Positions 1 to 8,482 of a DNA stretch of 26,335 nt are shown piece by piece; position 1 is the first letter of the stretch; each line of letters starts with the position of its first letter. Both the position numbers and the translations under genes were made by a program. The stretch spans positions 1 to 26,335 of the forward strand of contig JBLHKE010000016.1 of NCBI GenBank assembly GCA_047619485.1, given 5' to 3'. The notes under the pieces were generated by a model. That model had not been told where the DNA came from. It saw nothing but the letters and a program-made list of their open reading frames with translations, and made no database searches. The stretch is from JBLHKE01 sp047619485 (GTDB lineage Bacteria > Verrucomicrobiota > Verrucomicrobiia > Verrucomicrobiales > DEV007).

Positions 1-374
1 TGGGTGAGTTTTCCGATCGAGGCCGTGTGCCAGTCATTGCGACGTAGCAAGTCGACCCAACTCTCTGCTACCGATGGCAGGCTGGTCGGCATCTGATTGA
101 ATGCGTTATTATCGTCGGTCGACGAGGTCGGGCGCAGTCCGGTCATGAGTGCGTAGCGGGAGGCTCCACAGGTGGGCACGGCGACGTAGTGGTTGCGAAA
201 CAAGCGCCCGCCCGCGGCGAGAGCATCGATGTTTGGCGTCACCATGTGGGTAGCGCCGTAGCAGTAGAGTTCCGGTCTTAGGTCATCGACCGCAATGAAC
301 AGCACGTTGGGTTGTTGTGCCCGAGCGCCCGTGAGCAAGCCCACTAGCAGAAAGATCAATGTGGAGGTTCTCAT
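1..374 (-). CDS. Secreted sulfatase, iduronate-2-sulfatase-like (5' end only)
   Basis: This is the first 124 codons of a sulfatase; the rest lies beyond the left edge. Residues 1-20 form a signal peptide ending in ARA-Q. The core follows with NVLFIAVDDLRPE, where D30 and D31 are the expected calcium ligands. The activation motif is CGASR at residues 69-73, and Cys69 would be converted to formylglycine. TGLRP follows, then IGKLT near residue 120. The VDDLRP and IGK-T-H pattern resembles the iduronate-2-sulfatase branch rather than the arylsulfatase-like KWHLG type of the two sulfatases upstream in the locus. The predicted role is hydrolysis of sulfate esters on a polysaccharide outside the cytoplasm. 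The ATG overlaps the stop of the preceding gene (ATGA), which points to translational coupling. The substrate cannot be read from this fragment. Confidence 0.9.
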   Translation of the reverse strand, partial: MRTSTLIFLLVGLLTGARAQQPNVLFIAVDDLRPELYCYGATHMVTPNIDALAAGGRLFRNHYVAVPTCGASRYALMTGLRPTSSTDDNNAFNQMPTSLPSVAESWVDLLRRNDWHTASIGKLT

Positions 375-2107
375 GGGTTTGGCTGGAAGATTTCGAATCC
401 GTTCATGAGCAGGTGATTGTCGGAGCCATTGGCATCGGTGGAGGTGAGATCGATGGTGACGGGGTTGCCGCCATCGTGGCTGAAACCGAAAACCAGGGTT
501 GGCACCTGGGCGTCGTCGATGAAAGTGGTGTCCAGGCCGGTGCTCCCGAGGGCGGTTGGTTGGACTGACCCGAGTAGGGATGCGCCAATCCGCGCCTCGA
601 TCGTATTCTGGGTGCTTGGTGTGGTGCCTTGCGCGAAGCCAAAGGCGCTCCCAGTGAAGGTATCGAGGTGGTAGGATTTCCACAGGTAGTTGCCTGCGGG
701 GAGATTCGCCAAACTGATCGAGATGGCGCCCTCGCGGGTTGCGATGAAGTCGGCGACGAGGAAGGAGATGGAGATATCGCCGCCGGGGATCGTCCGGTTG
801 CTGTCGCCGTTGCCTCCTCGGAATTCAAAAATGACGCCGGCCGGTTGGGCGATGGTGATCTGCGTGCTACCGATGTTTTTGGTGTAGTTGTTCGTGTTCT
901 CTGCTTGCACGATAGAACCGGGGATGATGCGGAAAAGTGATTGGCTTGGAGAGCTCAGCGAATCGCTGCGGTTGAAATCGATGCCGAGCAGGCGCGAACC
1001 GAAATTGCTGTCGGGGTCATTTGGGTCGGTGGTTGCGGCAACCTCCACACCGTCTGAGACCTCGTCGCCATCGCTATCCGGATCCAGTGGGTCAGTGCCA
1101 GTGTGTTCCGCATCGACAAATTCACCGGTGTTGGTCTCGACGCCGTCGAGCAGCCCGTCGTTGTCGGAGTCTGGATCGAGCGGGTCGGTGCCGGCGCTGA
1201 TCTCTGCGCCATCGAGGGCGCCGTCGTCGTCCGAGTCAGAATCGTTCGGTGCCGTCTCGTCGCCAGTCCCGGGGATGCCGTCTGCACCGCGGTATTCTTG
1301 GATGTTGGTGAGTCCGTCGTCGTCGAGGTTTGCGTCGGCGTCGTCAGCGTTTGGATCGAGGTCGTTGGCGGTCTCGTAGTCGTCGGGCATGCCATCGCCA
1401 TCAGTGTCGGCCGGTGGTGAACCCCCGTTGACCGTGACGCTCGTGAAGGTCGCGGTCGTGGCGTTGATGCTGCCGCCGAGTAGGAAGCCGGCGGCGTCAT
1501 AGGTAAACGATGCCGGGGAGGCGGCGGCAGTAGTCGCTGGCCACTCAATGAGGAGATCACCGCCGTCGGTGAGGGAGGCTGCGACCGAGATCTGTATCGC
1601 ATCGATGCGTGTGACCGAGATCGAGAAATCGATATCGGTGCCGAACTGTGGGATGTCGCCGCCGCTGTCGCTCGCGGTGACGATGTTGCTGGTCGCGCTT
1701 CCAGAAAATGGATTGCCGGTGCTGCCGTTGGCGGTCACCAGGTTGGCGGATCCACCAGCGGGTGCGGTTGTCCATACTCCGATGTAGTTCGAGCCGTTGC
1801 CGGTTGCAGGGATGCTGGGGGCGTCGAACAGCCCCCAACGAAACTGGTTTCCGGGGATATTCCCATTCCTGCCTGTGATATTGACGGTGCCTGACATCAC
1901 GAGGGATTCGCCAACGGCGAGGGTGACTGCTGGAAAACTGCCGATGATCGTCTCGGCATCAGCGTCGGTGGTAACCGGAGAGTCGGATGACTCGCTGCCA
2001 CCCGAAAACCCGGTGTCGCCATTGGTTGCAACCCAGTTGATCACTGGCGCCGCAGACGCCGCGGTGGTGAGTATGGAGATGAGAAGCGCGGTGGAGATTG
2101 CTTTCAT
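371..2107 (-). CDS. Secreted protein with TSP3 calcium-binding repeats between two beta-rich domains
   Basis: The start chosen is the ATG of MKAISTALLISILTTAASA, a clean signal peptide; an in-frame ATG ten codons earlier would precede it with a non-signal stretch. In the longer numbering (588 residues) three parts are visible. Residues about 30-240 form a Gly/Ser/Thr-rich beta-type domain. Residues about 243-378 hold several thrombospondin type-3 repeats, with runs such as DTDGDGMPDDYE, DSDDDGALDGAE and DSDNDGLLDGVE, expected to bind calcium and act as a rigid spacer. Residues about 383-588 form a second beta-type domain starting LLGIDFNRSDS. No catalytic motif was recognised. A binding or scaffold role at the cell surface is inferred. 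Its stop overlaps the start of the downstream sulfatase, so the two proteins are probably made together. Confidence 0.85.
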   Translation of the reverse strand: MKAISTALLISILTTAASAAPVINWVATNGDTGFSGGSESSDSPVTTDADAETIIGSFPAVTLAVGESLVMSGTVNITGRNGNIPGNQFRWGLFDAPSIPATGNGSNYIGVWTTAPAGGSANLVTANGSTGNPFSGSATSNIVTASDSGGDIPQFGTDIDFSISVTRIDAIQISVAASLTDGGDLLIEWPATTAAASPASFTYDAAGFLLGGSINATTATFTSVTVNGGSPPADTDGDGMPDDYETANDLDPNADDADANLDDDGLTNIQEYRGADGIPGTGDETAPNDSDSDDDGALDGAEISAGTDPLDPDSDNDGLLDGVETNTGEFVDAEHTGTDPLDPDSDGDEVSDGVEVAATTDPNDPDSNFGSRLLGIDFNRSDSLSSPSQSLFRIIPGSIVQAENTNNYTKNIGSTQITIAQPAGVIFEFRGGNGDSNRTIPGGDISISFLVADFIATREGAISISLANLPAGNYLWKSYHLDTFTGSAFGFAQGTTPSTQNTIEARIGASLLGSVQPTALGSTGLDTTFIDDAQVPTLVFGFSHDGGNPVTIDLTSTDANGSDNHLLMNGFEIFQPNP

Positions 2108-2119
2108 GTTTGGGGCCGG

Positions 2120-2135
2120 GGCGGTTAGAACCGCC
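2120..2135 (-). promoter_or_regulatory. Palindrome in the leader of the TSP3 protein gene
   Basis: GGCGGTTAGAACCGCC is a perfect 7-bp inverted repeat around a 2-bp centre, located 12 bp upstream of the chosen start codon. It could be a DNA-binding site or a short mRNA hairpin next to the translation start. Its function is not demonstrated. It argues mildly that the ATG at 2107, not the one at 2137, is the real start. Confidence 0.35.
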
Positions 2136-2205
2136 AACTGTTAGTCGTATCCGAATTGCCTAACCGAATCAATGGGATTCACTACGGCTAGATGGTTTCT
2201 ATTCT

Positions 2206-2377
2206 CCCTAGGAGTCTGTCGGACTTAGATGATTTCGAGCAAAACGTTTTAGAATTCAGTCATAATCCGCTGTCCGATGCAGGAGTATATTGGAATATTC
2301 GCCAAAGCGGAGGGTGGATTTGGGCGAATTCTAAAACGATTGTTGCCGGATCAGGTAAGTCCGACAGGCTCCTAGGG
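2206..2377. mobile_element. MITE-like inverted-repeat element 1
   Basis: The ends are imperfect inverted repeats of about 50 bp. The left arm begins CCTAGGAGTCTGTCGGACTTA, and the reverse complement of the right arm begins CCTAGGAGCCTGTCGGACTTA. Further in, both arms contain CGTTTTAGAATTC. The element sits between TA dinucleotides (2209-2210 and 2373-2374) within CTAG. No transposase fits in this length; the only ORF across it merely reads through the arms. Insertion at CTAG with TA duplication is typical of IS630/Tc1-mariner elements, so this may be a non-autonomous derivative. That family assignment is inferred. Confidence 0.6.
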
Positions 2378-2535
2378 CTTGTCAGTAAATAACTCCTACA
2401 ATCTGCTGGTTATTTTGGCCATCACCCGCGTTAGCTTCCAACTCAAATAGCCCGCTATCATCGCTGAAATCTGCCTTGGTGCTGGCTAAAATTCCTGCGC
2501 ATCTTTGTATGACTTATTTCCTGACAACCCCCTAG
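2372..2535. mobile_element. MITE-like inverted-repeat element 2, abutting element 1
   Basis: The left arm starts CTAGGGCTTGTCAGTAAATA, and the reverse complement of the right arm starts CTAGGGGGTTGTCAGGAAAT. Similarity continues through TC-TACAA and on to ATTTT-GCCA, giving about 50 bp of imperfect inverted repeat. The arms differ from those of element 1, so this is a second type of element. The two share one CTAG at 2372-2375, which gives three TA junctions in a row (2209, 2373, 2533). No coding capacity is seen. Together the two elements fill most of the gap between the sulfatase gene and the TSP3 protein gene. Confidence 0.55.
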
Positions 2536-2587
2536 CATTGGAACCTGCACGATGAAGAGGTAGCGTCGGTGATCCTTAAGAGGCTGT

Positions 2588-2614
2588 CGGGAAACTCGGG
2601 CGAAACGCCCCAAG
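2588..2614 (-). terminator. Possible weak Rho-independent terminator after sulfatase
   Basis: On the minus strand, 8 nt after the TGA of the sulfatase, the sequence can fold as CTTGGGGCG-TTT-CGCCCGAG with one bulged G, followed by TTTCCC. The stem is GC-rich but the U tract is only three bases. It would separate the main cluster from the TSP3/sulfatase pair downstream. Confidence 0.35.
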
Positions 2615-2622
2615 CTCCTTGA

Positions 2623-5232
2623 TCAGAGCAAACGGATACGGTAGAACTGCCGGGCTTGGTCGGCGTCGGCATCGGTGTCCGCGAAGGTCGTCGCGCGGTC
2701 GGTGGCGGTTACTGTGCCGAGGGTGATCCAGTTGACCAGGTCGGTCGAGCGTTCGATCTGATAGCGGCGCCCCTCGACTGAGGTCCATTGTAGGTCGAGC
2801 TCGCCGGTGCTGAGATCGAGGTCGGCTGAGATGATTCTCGCGCCTGGGTCGGCACCGCTAACGAGCCGGATGCGGTCGACGCTGACGCGATGAGTGCCGA
2901 TGGCGGCCAGTTGGTTGCTCGTGACTACGTGCCAGGACGTGTCTGTGCTGAACAGGTCGGCGTAGCTCGTGCTTGTGTCGATCCAGTTGCCTGCGCCGGC
3001 GAAAACCTCTGCGGTGCCAGATGGATTGTTCATGCCGGTGATCTCGTACTGCCAGCCGAACGGATCTGCTTGGATAGTGGCGGTGAACCCGTCGCGGAAC
3101 GATGCGAGTTCCGCATCCTGGTCGGCGAGGCGCTCTGGTGCTCCTGTCGCCCCAAAGTTGTCGCCGAAGTTCAGGCCGAAGCCCGCTTGGCTGTTGGTGC
3201 GAGCCTCGGTGCCGAAGAACGTGAGGCCGAAATTGCGGGTCGAACGATCTCGGTAGAACACACCATTGTCGCCAACGATTCCAAGGAAAAATCCGTTGGC
3301 GGCAGGGGTCTGTTCGACGCTTTCAACAACGAAGGTTAGGGCGAACCCGTCGCTGTCTATTGGGTCGAATGAGAGATTACTTGCGATTCCTCGATTGGTG
3401 TTGACTTGCGAGCCGATGACCTCGGATATGATGAGCGAGTTGGCCTCGCGGATGTTGTGGGTTGCTGTCTGGAAATTGCCCTGGCCAATCCAGCTGTCGA
3501 TGAGCCCGTCGTCGAAGTGGTCGTCGATCAAGATGTTGCCGGCAAGTGAGGGAGTGGCGATGGTGAAGAGGATCGAGAGTTGGTTGGACGCGAGGTTCGG
3601 GTTGGTATCGAGGTCGAGCGTGCTACCGGCGGGAAGCTGGATGGTGACGAGGCCTTGCACCGCTGGTGTCACGTCCAGCGTGTAGGCGGAGCCAGAGCCA
3701 CTGAGGGATTTTGCGCCACCGTTGGTGATCGTGAAGTCATCGCTCGTCAAGCCCGTGACGCTTTTGCTGAAGGTGACGTCGATGGAAAACTCGCCGTCGA
3801 CCGGATTCGTAGTGGTGGAGAGCGTGACGGTGGCGTCATCGCTGGGAGGGATGTATTCGGTATCGTTGTCGACCGCTGCCTGCCAGGTCTGGAACTCGTT
3901 GGTGAGGCGCGCGAGGATTTCAGGATTCGTTGCGGCAATATTGTCCTGTTCACTCTCATCGGCGAGCAGGTCGTAGAGTTCGAAGCTGTTGCCGTTGTCC
4001 TGGGAGATGAGCTTGTATTGTTGGGTGACCCAAGAGCGGCTATTGCTGTAGTTGAAGCCGATCGGTTGGTTTCGTACGCTGGTGGTGTTCTCGATGATGC
4101 CCCGCAATGAGATGCCGTCAATGGGCTTCTGATTCGGCACGCTGAGGCACAAGTAATCGAGAATCGTAGGGTAGTAGTCGCTGGTCACTACAGGAAAATC
4201 GGTCGCGCGCCCAGCGGTGATTTTCTCTGGCCAGACGAGGATGCCCGGGACGCGCACGCCGCCCTCGTGAAGGCTGCGTTTGCGATCGCGGTAGGGGCCA
4301 GATCTGCCGACGCCGTTCTCTGGCCCGTTGTCTGAGCAGAACCAGAACATCGTTTGGTCGCTGACGCCAAGCGTGTTGAGTTCAGTGCGCAAGCGGGCGA
4401 TCTGTGTGTCCATGTCGACGATTGCATTGATGTAGGCGTCAGCCGAATCCACGCCGCTAATACCATCTGGATCGGTGAGCGGTTTGTGCGGTGTGTGGAA
4501 CCACACGACAGTGAAAAATGGATCTCCCGCAGCGACCGCGCCCTGCACAAAAGGGATGACCCGATCCATGATGGCACGCGAATCGTCACCGCTGAGGTTG
4601 TCAGTCACGTCTACCGGGGTTCCTTCGGCTGCGGCTGGATCGGTAGGTGGCGTCCAGTAGTAGGTTCCGTAGAAATTCGGATCGGCGAAATCCAGTGGTT
4701 CCGCGAGCGCATTCAGCGTGCGGCGCATCGGGTGGAAGGTAGGGACTTTCGCCTCGGTGGCGAAACAGTCGTCGTAGCCGTGCTGCCACGGCGGGGAGTA
4801 AGCTGCGCTGTTGCCTAGCGCGCCGCGATTGGAGTCGTTGCGCAGGGTTGTGAGGGTGCCGAGGTGCCACTTGCCAAAGTGGCCAGTGGCGTAGCCGACG
4901 CCGTCGAGCACTTCTGACAACGGGGATTCATCGGCTGCGAGCCGGCCGGTGTTGGCGTTGGGAATACCGAGGCGGATCGGGTTTCGGCCTGTGAGACAGC
5001 TGCCGCGGGTGGGGGAGCAGACTGCGCTCGCCGCGTAGAAGCGATCGAAGCGCAGCCCCTCGGTGGCCATCGCATCGAGGGTGGGGGTGTTGATCCAGCC
5101 ATCGTTGTAGGATGGATCACCCCAGCCGAGGTCATCAGCCATCATGAGGATAATGTTAGGGCGCTCGTTGGCCATCAGGGTGGTCGCGCAGAGTATCGAG
5201 GCGAGCAGGCCTGTGATTACATTGGGTCTCAT
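2623..5232 (-). CDS. Secreted multi-domain sulfatase with C-terminal beta-rich module
   Basis: The protein has 869 residues and a signal peptide (1-21). The alkaline-phosphatase-fold sulfatase domain covers about residues 24-450. Metal ligands appear in MADDLGWGD (D33, D34). The activation site is CSPTR at 72-76, with Cys72 the formylglycine precursor. KWHLG follows at 121-125 and CSDNGPENG near 299-307 (D301, N302). Residues about 465-555 look like a bacterial Ig-like domain (TFSKSVTGLTSDDFTITNG). Residues about 567-795 are the beta-rich module shared with the next three upstream genes. The last 60 residues are the W-T-S-V-E-G / STDLVNW module ending FYRIRLL. The family hydrolyses sulfate esters, probably on an extracellular glycan. 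The start lies 6 bp after the upstream sulfatase stop, so the two are almost certainly co-transcribed. The substrate is unknown. Confidence 0.93.
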   Translation of the reverse strand: MRPNVITGLLASILCATTLMANERPNIILMMADDLGWGDPSYNDGWINTPTLDAMATEGLRFDRFYAASAVCSPTRGSCLTGRNPIRLGIPNANTGRLAADESPLSEVLDGVGYATGHFGKWHLGTLTTLRNDSNRGALGNSAAYSPPWQHGYDDCFATEAKVPTFHPMRRTLNALAEPLDFADPNFYGTYYWTPPTDPAAAEGTPVDVTDNLSGDDSRAIMDRVIPFVQGAVAAGDPFFTVVWFHTPHKPLTDPDGISGVDSADAYINAIVDMDTQIARLRTELNTLGVSDQTMFWFCSDNGPENGVGRSGPYRDRKRSLHEGGVRVPGILVWPEKITAGRATDFPVVTSDYYPTILDYLCLSVPNQKPIDGISLRGIIENTTSVRNQPIGFNYSNSRSWVTQQYKLISQDNGNSFELYDLLADESEQDNIAATNPEILARLTNEFQTWQAAVDNDTEYIPPSDDATVTLSTTTNPVDGEFSIDVTFSKSVTGLTSDDFTITNGGAKSLSGSGSAYTLDVTPAVQGLVTIQLPAGSTLDLDTNPNLASNQLSILFTIATPSLAGNILIDDHFDDGLIDSWIGQGNFQTATHNIREANSLIISEVIGSQVNTNRGIASNLSFDPIDSDGFALTFVVESVEQTPAANGFFLGIVGDNGVFYRDRSTRNFGLTFFGTEARTNSQAGFGLNFGDNFGATGAPERLADQDAELASFRDGFTATIQADPFGWQYEITGMNNPSGTAEVFAGAGNWIDTSTSYADLFSTDTSWHVVTSNQLAAIGTHRVSVDRIRLVSGADPGARIISADLDLSTGELDLQWTSVEGRRYQIERSTDLVNWITLGTVTATDRATTFADTDADADQARQFYRIRLL

Positions 5233-5238
5233 GGTTGA

Positions 5239-8200
5239 TTAAGGGCTGGTGACGATGGCAACGCGGACGAAGGCGTGGGAGGCGTTGGCCAGGTCAATCG
5301 TGGTCAGATCCAGGGTGGCCTCGAAATCATCTCCTGTGCCGGGGTAGATTGTCCCAGGGTTCCAGGTCTTCAGATCGGTTGACCAATGCAGCTGGTAGCT
5401 CTTGCCGCTGACTGATGACCAGATCAGCTGAACCTGGTCGGCGTCCTGCTGCAGATTGACCACGCGGAAAAAATCCGCAGCGTCGCTCGGGTCAGTGCCG
5501 GCGATTCTCTCATCGCGGTTGCTGTTGCCATCGCCGTCGAGATCTGCGGCGGCGTCCTTAGGCGAGTCGGGATCGAGGCCGTAGGCGAGCTCGTAGCTGT
5601 TCGGTAGGGTGTCAGCGTCGTTGTCGGCGACACGAGGGAAGCGCTCGGCGGTGGTCGCAGTACGGTATTGATCGATTTCCCCGAGCAGGTCTACGCCGAT
5701 CATGCTGGAGCTGAAACTGCGGATGGCGACGATGTCGCGCAGTCCCGCGATCAGGTTGTCGTCCTCGCCGAGGTCGAGCAATTGCCTGAACAGCTGCTTC
5801 GGCGTGCCGCGATTGGTTCCGGCGGCATTGGGGATCGATGCGTTGGCCGAGTCCCACGAGCTTGCGTGGCCACCGCCGGACGAGTCGATGAATTTCCAGC
5901 CATCGATCGTCTTCAGCCCGAGATCGCCGCGGATCGACGAGACGATGATCGACGGCCTGCGCGGCTGCGGTTTCTGCTGCCCGCGCAAGACATTGAGGAA
6001 CGATTCGCCATCGGGGGCGGTGTCCTCTGGCAAGTCGACACGCAGGTAGGCGGCGATGGAGGCGAAGATATCGCCCTGCCATATCAGCTCGTTCGAGACG
6101 AGGCCGGCAGCGGCTTGGCCAGGCCAGCGGACGACGAATGGAACCCGCGTCCCGCCGTCCCAGACGTCGCGCTTGTTGCCGCGTAGCGGGCCGTTCGGGT
6201 CGGTGTTGTTGGCTAGAGAATTGCTCATCGCCCCGTTCTCGGGGCCGTTGTCACTGGTGAAGACGATGATGGTGTTGTCACCGAATCCATTGCTGTCGAT
6301 GGCGTTGATGACGCGCCCGATCCGGTGGTCGACCTCTTTGATGAAGTCGCCGGAATTGAAGCCGACCGAACCGACGAAAGGCGGCGTGATCGCTTGCGGG
6401 AAGTGTGGGGAGTAGAGCGAGACGTAGGCGAAGAACGGATCGGTATCGCCGGAGCTGGCGCGCGCGGTGATGTATTCTTCGGCCTGGGCGATCATCAATG
6501 GTCCCGGATCGATCTGTTTGTAGGACGGGTCGCCAAGGCTTGGGGTTGAGGCCTTCGTCCCGACGACCGTTGAACTGAGTTCGGCAGCAGTGATGGTGCG
6601 GAACGTGTCTGCGTTGGTCGCATCGCGGTAGGCATTGAGTGCCGTGTCCCAGTACTGCACGCGATCGTCGACTAGGTAGACATACGGCCCGCGATTGATG
6701 GTCGCCGCAAGACCTCGGAAGGTGTCGAAACCGTTGGCGACGGCGTGGTGTTCGACCGGGCGCGCCCAATCGATGTTGTCGCCGTTGCTAGGATTGCCCG
6801 TGACGCGAGTGCCAGTGAGTGTGTGAAATGCGCCACCGAGGTGCCACTTGCCGAAGGCTGCAGTGTCGTAGCTGTGCGCCTTCAGAAACTCAGCGATGGT
6901 AACATCGGACGGGCGGGGGACTTCCTCGCCTCCCATCTGACCGCCAAAGTGGTTGGTGATGCCGTTGAACTCGCGCCAGTTGTACTTTCCAGTGAGCAAG
7001 GCGTAACGGCTCGGCGTGCAGACGCCGTTACTCGAGTGCGCCTGCGTGAACATTACGCCAGCGGCTGCGAGTGCGTCGACGTTCGGGGTTTCCGTCGGAC
7101 TCGGTGTGCCGTAGAAATTTCCGTAGGCGGAGATGTCGCCGAATCCGAGATCGTCCGCGTAGATGATGACGAGGTTCGGTTGGTTGTTGGCCGGAGAGTG
7201 ATCCGGGCTTGAATCGGTGTCACCTGGGTTGGAACCGAAGGCTTGCTCAGCTGCGTCGCTATAGCTATCGCCGTCGCTATCGGTGAAGGTGAAAATCGGA
7301 CCTGTGTTCGGCGGAGGAGCGTTGGGATCGGTGCCGTTGGTGATCTCGATGGCATCGTTCTCCCCCTCGTTGTCGGAATTGGAATTGTTCGGGTTGGTCG
7401 GATCGCCAGGTGCTTCGGCGAGGTTGCCATTGCTCCAAGGGTTCGCCGTGCCAGCGATCTCGTCGTTGTCGCTGAGGGTGTCGCCATCGCTGTCGGCGGT
7501 CCCGGACAACGTCCGGCCGAAACCCGTGCTCTCGCCGGCACCATTCTGGCCGAGGTATTCTTGTAGGTTGGAAAGCCCATCGAGATCCTTGTCGGCCGCA
7601 GCGTCATCGACATTGATGTCCGTGCCGTTAGCCAGTTCGTAGTCATCCGGCATGCCGTCGCTGTCGGTATCCATCGGAACCGTCGGGTTCTCCACGCTGA
7701 TGCGGTCAAAGGAGATGCGGTGGGTGGAGGCCGCCACGACTTGGGTCGCACCGGTAAGGAACCACTCCTGTCCGGCTGGCCAGAGCGAATTGAAATCGGC
7801 GCCAGCGGCCGGCCAGCTGCCGTTGCCGGTAAAAACCATGTTGGCCCCGCCGCTGTCCTGCAGGCCGGTGATCTCGTAGCTCCAGTCCGTCTGGCGGACG
7901 CTGACTTTGGCGGTGAATCCATCGAGGAACGACGATGCGCGAACAACCTTGGAGTCCAGTATTAGGTCGGCCGCCGCAGTGTTGTTATTGTCGCCGTAGA
8001 CCAGACCGAATCCGCTGGCGCTCCCGGTGCGGGCTTGTTGGCCGAAGAAGGCGAGGCCGAAGTTCTTGGTGGTCGCATCGCGGTGGAACACATCATTCTC
8101 ACGCACCAGGCCGATGAAGTATCCGTTGGCGCCGGGTTGGTTGCTAACGCTGTCAGCGACGAAGGTCAGGGTGAATCCATCCGTCGCTGCCGGGGCGAAG

Positions 8201-8448
8201 GATTCTTCGCTGACAATCCCACGGTTGGTATTGCCCTGCGTCGCGACTACCTCGGAGGTGAGTACCGAATCAGCTTGAGTGATATTATGAGCGGAGAATG
8301 CCTGTGCGTTTCCTTGGCTCAACCAACCGCTGGCCGCAACTCCATCGAAATCATCATCGAAGATGATTTGCGCATCGCAAACCTGAAAAAAGGCGATCGC
8401 CAGCGCGGGCATCGCGAGACGGCAAAGATAGGGGGATTTTATTCTCAT
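5239..8448 (-). CDS. Secreted multi-domain sulfatase with N-terminal beta-rich module and TSP3 linker
   Basis: The protein has 1069 residues and a signal peptide (1-26, cleavage near CDA-Q). Residues about 28-255 are the beta-rich module, here N-terminal. TSP3-type acidic repeats follow at about 258-410 (DTDSDGMPDDYE, DSDGDTLSDNDE, DSDGDSYSDAAE). The sulfatase domain runs from about 423 to 925. It has YADDLGFGD (D432, D433), CTPSR at 477-481 (Cys477 activated), GKWHLGG near 533-539 and TSDNGPENG (D733, N734). A second calcium-type segment (DNDADTLPNSYE, DLDGDGNSNRDE) and the terminal W-S-S-V-S-G / STDLKTW module end the chain. The inverted domain order relative to the neighbouring sulfatase is notable. 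An extracellular exo- or endo-sulfatase role is expected from the family; the substrate is unresolved. Confidence 0.93.
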   Translation of the reverse strand: MRIKSPYLCRLAMPALAIAFFQVCDAQIIFDDDFDGVAASGWLSQGNAQAFSAHNITQADSVLTSEVVATQGNTNRGIVSEESFAPAATDGFTLTFVADSVSNQPGANGYFIGLVRENDVFHRDATTKNFGLAFFGQQARTGSASGFGLVYGDNNNTAAADLILDSKVVRASSFLDGFTAKVSVRQTDWSYEITGLQDSGGANMVFTGNGSWPAAGADFNSLWPAGQEWFLTGATQVVAASTHRISFDRISVENPTVPMDTDSDGMPDDYELANGTDINVDDAAADKDLDGLSNLQEYLGQNGAGESTGFGRTLSGTADSDGDTLSDNDEIAGTANPWSNGNLAEAPGDPTNPNNSNSDNEGENDAIEITNGTDPNAPPPNTGPIFTFTDSDGDSYSDAAEQAFGSNPGDTDSSPDHSPANNQPNLVIIYADDLGFGDISAYGNFYGTPSPTETPNVDALAAAGVMFTQAHSSNGVCTPSRYALLTGKYNWREFNGITNHFGGQMGGEEVPRPSDVTIAEFLKAHSYDTAAFGKWHLGGAFHTLTGTRVTGNPSNGDNIDWARPVEHHAVANGFDTFRGLAATINRGPYVYLVDDRVQYWDTALNAYRDATNADTFRTITAAELSSTVVGTKASTPSLGDPSYKQIDPGPLMIAQAEEYITARASSGDTDPFFAYVSLYSPHFPQAITPPFVGSVGFNSGDFIKEVDHRIGRVINAIDSNGFGDNTIIVFTSDNGPENGAMSNSLANNTDPNGPLRGNKRDVWDGGTRVPFVVRWPGQAAAGLVSNELIWQGDIFASIAAYLRVDLPEDTAPDGESFLNVLRGQQKPQPRRPSIIVSSIRGDLGLKTIDGWKFIDSSGGGHASSWDSANASIPNAAGTNRGTPKQLFRQLLDLGEDDNLIAGLRDIVAIRSFSSSMIGVDLLGEIDQYRTATTAERFPRVADNDADTLPNSYELAYGLDPDSPKDAAADLDGDGNSNRDERIAGTDPSDAADFFRVVNLQQDADQVQLIWSSVSGKSYQLHWSTDLKTWNPGTIYPGTGDDFEATLDLTTIDLANASHAFVRVAIVTSP

Positions 8449-8482
8449 GGGCGCTTGCTCCGGCGTAGGAGAGCCCCAGCGA

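Larger units (their letters stand above)
2138..2622. other. Gene-free gap holding two inverted-repeat elements and a possible terminator
   Basis: This is the largest gap in the minus-strand locus, about 515 bp between the start codon at 2107 and the stop codon at 2623. From left to right it holds a short leader, the two MITE-like elements (2206-2535), about 50 bp of unassigned sequence, and a hairpin just after the upstream sulfatase stop. AGGCTGTCGGGAAA at 2581 resembles the element-1 terminus and could be a solo end. No convincing gene is seen. The 66-codon ORF inside element 1 is explained by the repeat. Confidence 0.6.

Noticed and set aside
955..1602. Alternative-frame ORFs over the TSP3 and sulfatase genes, for example the Thr/Pro/Arg-rich frames
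   Set aside because: They are shadows of the Asp-codon-rich TSP3 repeats (GAC/GAT shifted to ACN/CGN), with low-complexity composition and no start context.
2192..2392. Open frame of 66 codons on the plus strand in the gap
   Set aside because: It reads straight through both arms of the first inverted-repeat element, so its sequence is explained by the repeat.
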